Shown here in pieces: positions 33,076-44,696 of a stretch of 64,000 bases of DNA. The stretch is from Chimonanthus salicifolius (taxonomy: Eukaryota > Streptophyta > Magnoliopsida > Laurales > Calycanthaceae). Where the stretch lies: assembly GCA_013350335.1 (NCBI GenBank), contig CM023532.1:93927064-93991063 (forward strand), read 5' to 3'. The notes under the pieces were generated by a model. The model was not told the DNA's origin. It did no database searches and saw only the letters and a program-made list of their open reading frames with translations. The stretch's first letter is position 1. Each line of letters starts with the position of its first letter. The translations under genes and the position numbers were made by a program.

Positions 33076-33497
33076 ATCATTTCAAACACAAAAATATTCA
33101 ACAATAATTCTAAATTAACCACTCTTGGTTTTCAGGGAATTTGACCATGCATAATATCATGTACTTTGTTTGGGAAGATTTCCAAATCAACACTCTTTGT
33201 TTTCTTTTATTTCTGGGGAAAAATCTCTAAATTCCTGTCGTTTGTTTTTCAGTGTGAGAGTTTCAGGGGAGTGCATCCTACTGTGCTATGTTTGATATGT
33301 CCAGTTATGATGACTGTACTTTACTTTGCTATCTTTCATTATCGTTCTCAGATTGATTGTTCAGTCTGAGTCACTCGAAGTAAATTAATCCGGCCCCCAG
33401 TCAGCGAACTCCGAAGAGTCGGTCAGTTGGGATTCTTATCCGTTAGTGAGACATGAAACCGTCTTAATCTTACTTTGATGATTCAACTTCCCGTTTC

Positions 33498-33509
33498 GCT
33501 CTGATACCA
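33498..33509 (-). other. Primer binding site of I2
   Basis: The minus-strand TGGTATCAGAGC lies two bases from the end of L3. It shows that L3 is a 5' LTR for I2. The leader between here and ORF0 (33065-33497) matches the leader of I4. Confidence 0.88.
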
Positions 33510-33511
33510 AC

Positions 33512-35875
33512 TGTAATGCCCCGCCCTCTCCGAGAATTTCAGAGTCTAATTTTTTTTTTAAAGTAATAATAAAACATCGAAAGAGAGCGGGCGGCGTCAC
33601 GACGCGAGTTAAGTTCAGACTACCCGAGTCTGAACCTTAACTAGCCACCCATGTGTACATGGACTAGACCATGATAATGAATCACACATGGAACTAACAT
33701 CAACATGCGGAATAACCTAGATTAATTGCGGAATAGAAAGACTAGATAGCAAGTAATAGTCTCAAACATTAATTAACATATATCAACCATCCAAAGTTAT
33801 TAACCTAATCAAACCATAGCAAATAGTGACTTATTACATGTCCAACAAAATATAGTTCGAATGACAGTAATATAAATAAGTCCAGTCCATCATTCAAGCG
33901 CTTAGGCTTGGCTCCCCTCCCGGTCAACAACCTTTCCTTTTCCTTTACTTGTACCTGCATTCTCCTCTGAAGATAGAATTAGGGAGTTAGATCAACGCGC
34001 CCAGTAAGTTCCCGAATCAGTGCTACCACATCATTAGCGTATAAAACATGCATATATATCATAGTACATGATTAGCAAAAACAGGTAAAACAATGCTATG
34101 AAATATGCACATGCAATGAGCCTCCCCCATCGTATACATTCATAGCCATCACTTGACGTGCCTTGCACCGACAAGGTAAATTACAACACACTTTCATCAC
34201 TTCATCACTGACTGATTCATATCACGTATGAGTCCTCTTGGCGGGACTCTCATCGTTTAAGGAGACCATTGTGACTATGATCATCATGTTACTCTTCCTA
34301 GCGTGACTTGCACCGCCGAAGGAGGACGTAACTCATAACTTGAAACACTGTAGAACCTCATTCATAATCCCATGTCTATGCATGAGATGCCAATGCCTGT
34401 ATGCCATTTGTTAATGCATAATATATCATTTGAAACACATAAAGTAAAACTAGAGTCTCATAAGAAAACTGGGGTAAAACTGTTGTTACAAGTAGGTAGG
34501 AAACCTACTGAAACTTTGCTTAAGTGTCCGTTCCTTTTTGAGCTTCACTTGATCACGACTCGTGCGTCATTCGAGTTCCGGTACCTTATCCATATATCAA
34601 TCAGTAAGTCATAACCTCATTTACTTATCTAATCGCATCTAAGACCCATCCACATCATGTGGGGTTCGTGTCCGTACATCCAACCCTATGATCATTTCCA
34701 TTATTGATCATTCTATCAATAATAACATTTATGCCATTTAGGCTATCCTTTAGTTTTTCCATGTCTAAACCAACTTAATGGGGTTCTTCATTCATCAACT
34801 TTAATCCCCAAACTTATCAAATAAACATTGATGGGGTTCTGCCATACTACTTGGCGGAACCACATCCTATGGGTTTTTATCCCACTTTCCATCATCATCA
34901 ATGGTTGATTACATAGTCCATAATTATCATGTATGTTTTCCTTAATTAAAACAACCATAAGTTCCCATTCAAAGTAGCCCATGTATTTCAAAACAGCCCG
35001 ATGGGGTTCGGCCATACTCATAGCCGAACCCTAGGGTTCACTTGATCCAATCATCACCATGATCACTCATGGTTTAATCATGCTAATTCAACCATGATCA
35101 ATACATGGTTCAGCCATCCAAAGGCTGACCCAAATCAGTAACCATAACCCTAAGTAAACCACATAAAAACCATAAAGCAACCCATGGGGTTCGGCCATTC
35201 ACATGGCCGAACCTCATGGTTCTTTGGATTCATTTCTTCTAATAATCTTTCATCATTTATCGTGCATCTAACCATAAAAATTAATAAGATTCAGCCATAC
35301 ATTGGCCGATCCTTATCACATAAAATCTCTCCCATTGGTATGGTTTTATCTCTCCAAAAACCATACCAACTTATCAAACACTTTTACGGGGTTCGGCCAT
35401 CCTATGTGGCCGAACCCTATGCCCATGTTTTCCATCTTTTAAACCATTGTTTTTGACCATGTTAACTTCAGTCTTTTTGTCATTCAGATCCAGGTTTATA
35501 ATCCTTTCTATAACATATATTTGATTCTTAAATAAAACCCAAAAATCAGTCCATGAACCTCCAAGGTTTCCATGTTTCAAAACATGAAAAACCACCCATC
35601 TTTTACATGGGGTTAGGCCCTCCATGGTGGCCGAAACCAATAGTTATTTTTACCATTTTAAATCTCCAATAATCATGTATTAAACAACATATTATTAACA
35701 GGTTTTACCTTTCAAAAACCATCCAATCAAACTTAACATTCATAATGTGCTCATATGACCTTAATTTGAGCATTGGGCCCCACCATTTCCTTATTTGTCA
35801 TTACAAAATAATTAATTTAATAACTCAGGGGCATTTTCGTAATTTTCCACTTCATTGAGAAATTGGGGTGTTACA
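33512..35875 (-). mobile_element. LTR L3 of complex C, internally deleted
   Basis: On the minus strand it runs from TGTAACACCCC at 35875 to GGGGCATTACA at 33512, only 2,364 bp. About 1.3 kb is missing at roughly 35722, where AAAACCATCC joins AATCAAACTT. Both sides have CCATCCAA in intact LTRs, so the loss used microhomology. The leader, purine-rich exon and donor are gone, but the acceptor (33967) remains. It serves as 5' LTR of I2 and 3' LTR of I3. A hairpin array of five or six units remains at 34830-35640. Confidence 0.85.
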
Positions 35876-35938
35876 ATATAACCCTCTTTTTAAAATTTTC
35901 GTCTCGAAAATCGAGTGAAGTAGGGTTCTCAAATTACA

Positions 35939-36559
35939 TTACATAAATAATTCGGGGTGAGCTGTTCTCATCTTCGATTCAAGTTCCCATGTGGCGTCTT
36001 CATCACCATGACGGTCCCATACCACTTTTACGAACTGAATCGCTCTGTTTCGCAACACCCTTTGTTCGGTCTCCACTATCCTGACCGGCTTCTCGACGTA
36101 TGTCACTTCGCTTTGTACTTCAATATCTTGAACATTCAAAACATGGGACGGATCTGGATTGTATTTCCTTAGCATCGACACATGAAACACATCGTGTAGA
36201 GCTGCTAATTACGATGGGAGTGCTATCTGATAAGTTGCATCCCCCATCCTTCTTATGATGGAAAACGGTCCCACATATCTTGGCGACAGTTTTCCTTTCT
36301 TGCCAAACCTCATGTGTCCTTTCCGTGGCGAGACCTTTAGAAATACCATGTCTCCCACTTCAAATTCCAGAAACCGTCTTCTTTTATCAGCATAGTTCTT
36401 CTGCCGACTCTGTGCAGTCAACAAGTGTTGACGTATCAACTTAATTTGTGCGGTAGTCTCTGCGACTAGTTCCGGTCCAATCAATGCGGGCTCTCCAGCT
36501 TCTGTCCAACATATCGGCAACCTACACGGTCTACCATATAATGCCTTGTATGGGGCCAT
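35939..36559 (-). pseudogene. pol: Integrase C-terminus and chromodomain-like tail of I3
   Basis: The minus-strand frame starts with MAPYKALYGRPCRLPICWTE, runs through the SH3-like part (VGDMVFLKVSPRKGHMRFGK) and GPFSIIRRMGD, and reaches a TAA at 36211-36209 where sister copies have CAA. After this stop the tail continues (DVFHVSMLRKYNPDPSH, VLRNRAIQFVKVVWD, EDATWELESK). The tail is the chromodomain-like end thought to guide integration to marked chromatin in chromoviruses. Confidence 0.82.
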
Positions 36560-36571
36560 CTGAAGGCTTGC

Positions 36572-37852
36572 CTAATAGCTGTTATTATAGGAGAATTCTA
36601 CCAGTGGTAAGTGGTCCTCCCATCCTCCTTTGAAATCTAACATACATGCTTTTAGCATGTCTTCCAAAGTCTGTATTGTCCTCTCTGACTGTCCATCAGT
36701 CTGTGGATGGAAAGCGATGCTAGTCAATAAGTCTGTCCCCATGGCTGACTGCATGCTTTGCCATACTCTGCCGGTAAAACGGCCATCTCTGTCCGATACT
36801 ATCGTTTGAGGAATGCCATGTAGCCAAATGATCTCTTTAATATACCGGCGACCCAACGTTTCAGATGAATCCGTCATCTTGATAGGAATGAAATGTGCGG
36901 ACATGGTCAGCCGGTCAACTACGACCCATATGGCGTCATTGCCCTTTGAAGACCTCGGCAATCCCGTTACAAAGTCCATGGAAATGTGTTCCCATTTCCA
37001 TTCTGGCACTGCTAAGGGTTTGAGTAACCCTGGTGGCTTTTGGTGTTCAGTCTTAACTTGCTGACAAGTTAGACAATGTGCCACGAATTCCGCCACATCC
37101 CTTTTTAGTCCATGCCACCAATAATGTCTCTTTAGATCATGGTACATTTTGGTGCTGCCCAGATGGATAGAAAGCTTAGATTGATGTGCCTCAATCAGTA
37201 GCTCTTTCCTGCAACTCTTTGGCACATATGTTCTTCCCCGGAATAAAAGACCGTGACCTGGTCTTAATTCCCATTCTGGTATGTCTACGCCAGTGGACAT
37301 CTTGGCCCATATGTCCTCCACTTCCGGGTCTGCTCTTTGTTCTTGTTCAATCCTGGTGACCATGTTAGATTGTATGACCAGATTGTATATGGTCCCACAG
37401 TTGTTGTAGTAGAGTTTAAACTCTCGGATGGTATTCAACATCTCCCATTCCGATCTGATCAAACATGCCACGGATGCATGTGGTATACGGCTGAGGGCAT
37501 CCGCTACCTTGTTTGCCTTGCCTGGATGATATCTAAGCGCAAACTCATAATCCGCCAGATACTCCATCCATCTTCGTTGCCTGAGGTTGAGCTCCTTCTG
37601 ATCAAAAAGATATTTTAAGCTCTTATGATCAGAAAATACCTCAAATTTCTCGTCGTAGAGGTAGTGTCTCCAACTCTTGAGGGCGAAAACCACTGCAGCT
37701 AATTCCAAATCGTGGGTAGGATAAAGACGTTCATGTATTTTCAACTGCCTTGAACCATACGCCACCACACAATTACTCTGACTGAGTGTACAACCCAGTC
37801 CTTCTCCCGAGGCATCACAATATACCTCGTAACACTTGCCACTTACCGGCAA
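36572..37852 (-). pseudogene. pol: RNase H-integrase frame of I3 (426 residues)
   Basis: This is the longest intact pol stretch in the window. RNase H residues appear at [25 protein letters not shown] and [13 protein letters not shown]. The DALSR block ends the domain. The integrase zinc finger follows ([19 protein letters not shown]), then the core with [16 protein letters not shown] and QSERTIQ. I count 35 residues between the second D and the E, as in DD35E enzymes. The frame stops at TAG 36574-36572, which is CAG in the sister element, just before the C-terminal domain. Catalytic residues look intact, but the frame is separated from RT by indels and a stop near 37850-37923. Confidence 0.85.
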
Positions 37853-37920
37853 AATTAAAATAGGGGAATGGTAAGTCTTGTCTTCAGCTCTTCAAACCTT
37901 TGGTTACATAGATCTGTCCA

Positions 37921-38846
37921 CTAGTACTTGACTCCCTTCTGAGTGAGTTGCGTCAATGGAGATGCAATTTTGGAAAAATCCATGATAAATCTTCTATAAT
38001 AACCAGCCAATCCCAAGAAGCTAAGAATTTCAGTTACATTCTTGGGCGCTTTCCAATCTTTCACTGCTGCCATCTTAGCCGGATCCACGGCTATACCTCC
38101 CTCAGATATCACATGTCCCAAGAAATTGACCTCGGATAGCCAGAATTCACATTTACTGGCCTTGCCATACAGCTTATGCTGCCTCAAGGTATTCAAAACT
38201 ATCCGTAAGTGCTCTGCATGTTCTTCCTGACTCTTGGAATATATCAGAATATCATCAATAAATACGATTACAAATTGATCCAGATAGGGACGGAAGATTC
38301 TATTCATCAAATCCATGAACACCGCTGGCGCATTTGTGAGTCCAAATGGCATGACTACAAACTCGTATAGTCCATACCGCGTCCGGAAGGTCGTCTTCTC
38401 TATATCTTCCTCCCTAACCCGTATTTGATGATAACCGGACATCAAGTCGATTTTTGAAAAATGGCTGGAACCCTTCAATTGATCAAATAAATCATCGATC
38501 CTGTTAGCTGATTTAGCTTCCGGTAGTCCACGCACATCCGAAGTGAACCATCCTTCTTCTTCATAAACAGCACTGGTGCTCCCCATGCTGAGGTACTGTT
38601 CCAGATGCAACCCAACCTAAGCAGTTCGTCAATCTGCTTCTTTAGCTCCGACATCTCTGCTGGTGCCATCCGATAGTGTGGTAACGACACAGGTGTTGTG
38701 CCAGGGTACAACTTGATCTCGAAGTTAATCTCCCTCATAGGTGGAAAACCAGGGAGTTCCTTTGGAAATACATCAGCAAATTCTTGTACAATTGCCGGAA
38801 GTTCAGTAACTGGAGCTTTATTTATGGTGATATTATTCAATACCAC
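37921..38846 (-). pseudogene. pol: Reverse transcriptase of I3, frameshifted
   Basis: The minus-strand frame from 38846 has [18 protein letters not shown] and [20 protein letters not shown]. It loses about 25 bases near 38505 at a CAG microhomology, which shifts the frame and removes the KYPLPR block. The second part has [23 protein letters not shown] and an intact [15 protein letters not shown] catalytic site. It ends at TAG 37923-37921 just after the thumb region, where Glu is expected. It is inactive as it stands. Confidence 0.82.
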
Positions 38847-38861
38847 GTGGTTTAACCCTTC

Positions 38862-39233
38862 CTATAATCCACTTTGTTTATCTGCACGGACTACGTACTG
38901 CTTGCCCTCGGGTGACTTAAATGTCACTCTTCGACAGTAACAGTCGATGTTGGCATGAAACTTCGCTAACCAATCCATACCGAATATAATATCATATTCT
39001 GACATGTCCAGCACTAGGTAATTGAACTCAAATCTGAGTCCAGCTAATTCAGTGTTAACCGCCGTACATATAAGTCCCAATGCCGAATCTCCGACAGGGG
39101 ATACAATAGTAAGTGTTGTGGCTAGTCTTTGAACTAATGTACCAGTAGCAGTAATAAATGATGCAGCTATGAAGGAGTGTGATGCTCCAGAATCAAATAG
39201 TGCATATGCATACGAACTACTCACTACTGCCAT
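38862..39233 (-). pseudogene. Aspartic protease domain of I3
   Basis: The frame carries DSGASHSF and YDIIFGMDWL, as in elements A and B. It is in frame with gag upstream except for TGA 39287-39285. It ends at TAG 38864-38862 in the protease-RT linker. It belongs to a single gag-pol polyprotein in the intact family. Confidence 0.8.
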
Positions 39234-39284
39234 ACCTTGTATTACGGCATGCTCCTCTTCCTCTGGAGAAGTTAGAGTAAATAA

Positions 39285-40649
39285 TCATCCTGAACCAGCA
39301 GGGTCAGACCTTCGACCTCCCCGACTTTGCATTCTGCCTCCTCTGGAGTTTCGCGGTCTAGCTGGCAGATGAAATGATCCTCTGGAATATGACAGCCTGT
39401 TAAGTTTTGGGCAGTCTTTCTTGTAGTGACCTGGTTGATCACAGTGAAAACAGGTGTTCACTCCTCGAGAAGTTTGAGTGACTGCTACAGATTGAGTGGG
39501 CTGGTTGGGGCGAAAGCCCCCACTAGATCCAACAGACGGCGAAGGTCTGCTGAAGTTCGATCTGAACCTCGTGTTGGGTTGGTACGCACCCCTCCCACTC
39601 GGAGCTCGGCGGTTGTCCACTTTTGCAAATTCCGCCATTTCTTGTTCCACAATGGTTGCCCTGCTGACCATTTCCGCCAGCGTGGCTGCTTTGAACACGG
39701 TTACCCTGGCCCTTATGTTTGGCCGTAACCCACGCTCGAACTTGCAAGCCCTCCGATATTCCGTGTCCACCACATAAAATGCATAGATTGACAGGCTGAG
39801 AAACTCTTGGTGATACTCAGCCACCATCATTGAACCTTGTACTAACGTCATAAAGGCCTGAATTTGACGTTCTCTTTCTTCCTCCGGAAAGTAACGCTCT
39901 AGGAATGTCGCTGAGAATTGCTCCCAAGTCATAGCAATTCTTTCTCTTCTTGGCACAAGTGCCTGCTGTTTCTCCACCACCTTCCACCATTTGGCAGCGT
40001 CATCTACCAGCTGTGACGTGGCCAATAGTATTTTATGAGCATGACTCTTGATGTTCAAAAGAATCAATACGTGAGAAATCTTCTCCAACCAGTTTTCGGC
40101 TCCGATTGGTCCTTCTCTGCCCTTGAAGTAAGGTGGGCGCTGCTGTTGAAAATCTCTGACCATGTTACGGTCATTATTTTCACTCGTGCTTCCCCCTCCG
40201 TTCATATGTTGTTGGAGGACAGATGTTACTACAGCTTGTACCAAGCTGTGCAATTCAGGAGGCACATAGGGTACAGTCAGGTTACTGTTCTCTTCCTCCT
40301 CTTGTCGATATGACGAGTCATATTCCTCCTCGTCCCATTGATACATAGGGTCACTATCCCCCTCTTCTCGCCGGGAATGTTGTGACTCTTCCTCATCGCG
40401 CGATCGTTCATGAACTGACCTCTCCTCATCAGGAATTGACCGCTCTTCATCATGTACCGATGGCACCTTCTCGTGTACCACCTTCTTGCGTTGAGGTACC
40501 ACCTTCCCTTGTGGTGTGATTATGAGCACCTCATCTTTCTTCTTATCGTCCTGACGGGTCCTTCTCTTTGATGCCCCCTCCCCTAATCCGATTTGTAAAA
40601 CTTTTCCTTTTCCTTTCGGATCCTTTACCACCTTTCTCTGTGGCGCCAT
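39285..40649 (-). CDS. gag: gag of I3, intact 454-residue frame
   Basis: This is the best preserved gag in the window. It starts MAPQRKVVKDPKGKGK on the minus strand. A basic N-terminus is followed by an acidic, repeat-rich stretch (HDEERSIPDEERS, REEGDSDPMYQWDEEE). The capsid core comes next (NWLEKISHVLILL, KWWKVVEKQQALV, TWEQFSATFLERYFPEEE, VAEYHQEFLSLS). A CCHC knuckle, CFHCDQPGHYKKDC, lies near residue 400 with all four ligands present. It stops at TGA 39287-39285; family A continues in frame here into protease, so this stop probably truncates a gag-pol polyprotein. ORF0 lies 220 bp upstream. Confidence 0.85.
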   Translation of the reverse strand: MAPQRKVVKDPKGKGKVLQIGLGEGASKRRTRQDDKKKDEVLIITPQGKVVPQRKKVVHEKVPSVHDEERSIPDEERSVHERSRDEEESQHSRREEGDSDPMYQWDEEEYDSSYRQEEEENSNLTVPYVPPELHSLVQAVVTSVLQQHMNGGGSTSENNDRNMVRDFQQQRPPYFKGREGPIGAENWLEKISHVLILLNIKSHAHKILLATSQLVDDAAKWWKVVEKQQALVPRRERIAMTWEQFSATFLERYFPEEERERQIQAFMTLVQGSMMVAEYHQEFLSLSIYAFYVVDTEYRRACKFERGLRPNIRARVTVFKAATLAEMVSRATIVEQEMAEFAKVDNRRAPSGRGAYQPNTRFRSNFSRPSPSVGSSGGFRPNQPTQSVAVTQTSRGVNTCFHCDQPGHYKKDCPKLNRLSYSRGSFHLPARPRNSRGGRMQSRGGRRSDPAGSG

Positions 40650-40868
40650 TTATTCCTAATTCATGGAAACATCATAGACTTAGTTTCCATTAACAATATG
40701 CATTAAATGCCATAAATCCTCATAAAGTCATAAATCACATATTTTATATAAATTCAAACTTCATCTTTGTACAAAGGTGGGTAGGGTGAAACAAAACCCT
40801 ATGTATAACAAAATATGCACCCTTACAAAATAACCCTCTTTTTAATACCCTTCATATTTCTTCCTATC

Positions 40869-41255
40869 CTAGTCTTCCGTAGAAGACTCCGCATCAAAAG
40901 CGAACTTGAAACGGTTATCAGGACACGTCATCGCCGTGTTCCCCAATACTTCACATGTCGTGCAGGGTATTAATCCAGGTCCTCCAATATATGGACAATT
41001 AGTCCTCGCCTCACCATGTCCATGTAGTCCACAGGATGGGCAGACAACACCCAGAGGATGAGGACAGTACCTACAATTGTGCCCATCTTGATTGCACAAC
41101 TCACATGTATCGTAGGGGTCTATCTCCCCAAGCGACTCCAATACAATAGGCACATTAGCAATGGGATCCTCCAGAAAATTTGCTAGATCATCTTCTTCTT
41201 CCTCAGGAGGTTCCACCATCCCAGGAATGTCATCCATCAGATCCTCTGGAATACT
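40869..41255 (-). pseudogene. ORF0 copy 2: acidic three-knuckle protein upstream of gag (5' truncated)
   Basis: The C-terminal two thirds of ORF0 lie directly upstream of an intact gag on the minus strand. An acidic part (EPPEEEEDDLANFLEDP) precedes three knuckles. Knuckle 1, CELCNQDGHNCRYC, and knuckle 2, CPSCGLHGHGEARTNC (CX2CX4HX6C), both keep all ligands. Knuckle 3 has Asn in place of His (CTTCEVLGNTAMTC). The end is ESSTED with TAG at 40871-40869. The frame runs on into LTR sequence at 41256-41315 because L4 is truncated here, so the first roughly 55 codons are lost. A separate AT-rich gap of 220 bp leads to gag. Confidence 0.65.
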
Positions 41256-41575
41256 ACCCATGTGTACATGGATTAGACCATGATAATGAATCACACATGG
41301 AATTATCATCAACATGCGGAATAACCTAGATTAACTCCAGAATAGAAAGACTAGATAACAAGTAACAGTCTCAAGCATTAATTAACATAAATCAACCATC
41401 CAAAGTTATTAACCTAATCAAACCATAGCAAGTAATAACTTATTACATGTCCAACAAAATATAGTTCGAATGACAGTAATATAAAGATGTCCAGTCCAAC
41501 ATTCAAACGCTTAGGCTTAGCTCCCCTCCCGGTCAACGACCTTTCCTTTCCCTTTACTTGTACCTGCATTCTCCT

Positions 41576-43616
41576 CTGAGGATAGAATTTGGGCGTTAGA
41601 TCAACACGCCCAGTAGGTTCCCGAATCAGGGCTACCACATGATTAGCACATAAAACATGCATATATATATCATAGTACATGATCAGTAAAAACAGGTAAA
41701 ACAATGCTATGAAGTATGCACATGCAATGAGCCTCCCCCATCATGTACATTCATAGCCATCACTTGACGTGCCTTGCACCGACAAGGTAAATTACAACAC
41801 ACTTTCATCTCTTCATCATGGACTTGATTCATATCACGTATTAGTCCTCCTGGCGGGACTCTCATCGCCTAAGGAGACCAATGTGTCTAAGATCATCTTG
41901 TTACTCCTCCTGGCGTGACTTGCACCGCCGAAAGAGGACGTAACTCATAACTTGCAACACTGTAGAACCTCATTCATCATCCCATGTCTATGCATGCGAT
42001 GCCAATGCCTGTATGCCATTTGTTAATGCATAATATATCATTTGAAACACATAAAATAAACAAGAGTCTCATAAGAAAAACTGGGGTAAAACTGTGGTTA
42101 CAAGTAGGTAGGAAACCTACTGAAGATTCACTTCAGTACTTGAGCTCTCTTAATCGTCAGCCGATCACGACTCGTATGCCGTATACACAATTCTGGATAC
42201 CCTATTTAAATAGCATCAAACCAAACGTTTATCATGTAGTTCCAACTTAGTCAATTTCCCAAAATATACTATGTGGGGTTTGTGTCCGTACATCCAACCC
42301 TATGATCATTTCCGTCATTGATCATTCCATCAATAATTACATTTATGCCATTTGGGCTAACCTTTAGTTTTACCATATCTAAACCAACTTAGTGGGGTTC
42401 TTCATTCATCACCTTTAATCCCATTTATTACTTAACCCAATTCTATCAAATACTCATTGATGGGGTTCGGCCATACTACATGGCCGAACCACATCTTATA
42501 GATTTTCATCCCATAATCCATCATCATCAATGGTTGATTATTTTCTCACACATAACCCATAACTTATCATGTATGATTCCTTAATTAAAACAACCATAAA
42601 CTGCCATTCAAAACAGCCCATTTATTTCAAAACAGCCCCATGGGGTTCGGCCATGCACATGGCCGAACCCAATGGTTCCCTTGATCTGATTATCACCATG
42701 ATTATTCATGGTTTAATCATGCTAACTAGGCCATGAATTAAACATGGTTCAGCCGCATAGTAATCCTCCAAAACAGTAACATGTTAATCCATTTATTGCC
42801 ATAAGAACACCATATCTTCATATGGTTTTTAACTCACCAAAATCATCAAAAACTTACATGGGGTTCGGCCATCCAAAGTGGTCGAACCTTATGTCCATGT
42901 TTTAGTCTTTTAAACATGTTTTAGGTGTCATTTATTCATACAAAAATCAGTACATTATTGCTGCATTTATACCTCTCAAAACCATCTAATAAATTCATCA
43001 CTTTGTCCAAATAACCATAACACCTCATGGGATTCGGCCATCCAAGATGGCCGATCAAAATGGTCCATTTCATCAATTTTAATCCCCTGTTTAGACCCAT
43101 GTTAACTTCAGTTCTTATGTCATTCAAATCCATGTTTTTAACCCTTTCTAAAACATGCATTTGAACCTTAAATAAAACCCAAAACAGTCCACCAAAACTC
43201 TATGGTTTCCATGTTTCAAAAACATCAAAACCAAACATCATTTGCATGGGGTTCAGCCCTCCATGGTGGCCGAACCCTATGACCTTTAGTTTTGAATTTC
43301 TTAATCTTCTTCTAGGTCTAAATCAGACTTCCTTACTTATGTTTAAACCATTTTAAAACATACACTTTAAATCATCAAAAGACAGTCCATAAAACTCCAT
43401 GGTTTCCATGTTTCAAAACATGAAAACCAAACATCATTTGCATGGGGTTCGGCCCTCCATGGTGGCCGAACCCAATGGTTATTTTTACCATTTTTAAACA
43501 TCTATTAATCAAGGTTAAAACCTTGGTGTATTCGGCCATATCCATGGCCCAATACACGCCTCATTTGTTCCATGTTATTAAACCAAAATAACATAAAAAT
43601 ACTTACCAAACTTCCA
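41576..43616 (-). other. Candidate intron inside LTR L4
   Basis: On the minus strand the donor is AGTTTG/GTAAGTAT at 43616. The acceptor is TTCTATCCTCAG at 41576, with CTAAC before it. The length is 2,041 nt. The flanking exon ends (GATTGGAAGTTTG and AGGAGAATGC) match L2 and L1. Confidence 0.5.
42463..43475 (-). repeat. Hairpin array of LTR L4
   Basis: There are six units near 42463, 42643, 42858, 43030, 43246 and 43443. The last two lie within a duplicated block of about 190 bp (43190-43260 resembles 43390-43460), showing growth of the array by local duplication. Confidence 0.75.
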
Positions 43617-44696
43617 ATCTTTCTTCTTGCCTTTGGTCCTTGGTTTCTCCCTTTTATTTCTTCCTTTCCTTTGCTGTTTTGTGCTTGATCTACTGGTGCA
43701 AAATCCTCTGATGTTCCAGCTAGGAAAAAAACGAATTGGAGAGAGGGAGAGAGAGATGGAAATCTTAAGATTTTCAATGTGAAAATCGTCCAAATGGGGT
43801 GGTCAATCACTTTTGTAATTCAGCCACTTAATCCATTGATTTCCCTCATAAACTCTTGTTCATTTCAATGAGACACCTGCTGCCAGTCAAAGCACCCATT
43901 GGCACTACCCAATGTAACCATTCAGCTCCCCAAGCAACACCATCCATTTCCATGTGTTTCATTTAAAATTTAACATGGAAACTCACCCCAACAAGTCCCC
44001 AACGTGTGGGACTTGTTTTGGTGGTTAAGACTAAGCCAAACTCCTCCTATTCCCTCTGAACTCAGTGATTTACAGTCCCATTGACTTCCACTTTGACTCA
44101 CCCAACTCACATGTCCAACTCACATGTCCACTCACCTCATTAATTGACAAACATTTAATGCATTTGAATCAACTCATTTTTAATTCAAATTAAATAAAAT
44201 CAGTTCCATTTAACCTGATTTAACTCACCATTGAACTCATTCGTGGGCCCACACGGTCGGCTGTGGTCAACTAAGTCAACCCGACCCGTTGGGTCCCATT
44301 TTAGCTCCTTGACCCATTTTTGACTCAATGACCCAATTATGGGTATTTTGGTCATTTGTAATTGGTTTTTACATGTGGATCAGGCCTACCCATTTTTTCT
44401 CCACTTGATTTCCAATCAAATCAGCTTAACCCCATTTAATTAAAGTTCACAAAACGGTCAAATAATCCAGTAAGACCCGTTGGGTCCCATTTGGGCCCTT
44501 TGACCCATTTAGCCATTTTTGACCCAATTGATGTTCATTACCCATCCAATCAAACTTGAAATTCATAATGTGCTCATATGATCTTAATTTGAGCAATGGG
44601 CTCACCATTTCCTTATTTACAATCATATTTATTGAATTCACCAATCCAGGGGCTTTTTCGTAATTTTCCACTTCATTGAGAAATTAGGGTGTTACA

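Larger units (their letters stand above)
41256..44696 (-). mobile_element. LTR L4 of complex C, 3' truncated
   Basis: On the minus strand it begins TGTAACACCCT at 44696 and stops abruptly at about 41256, at a point equal to about 21825 in L1. Roughly 135 bp of LTR end, the primer site and the leader are missing, and ORF0 of I3 follows directly. The junction lies near CTACCCATGTG. L4 is the 3' LTR for I4 and stands in place of a 5' LTR for I3. Confidence 0.82.

Noticed and set aside
39426..40313. Plus-strand frames of about 90-100 codons over gag of I3
   Set aside because: They are antisense shadows of the intact minus-strand gag and have no start context or family resemblance.
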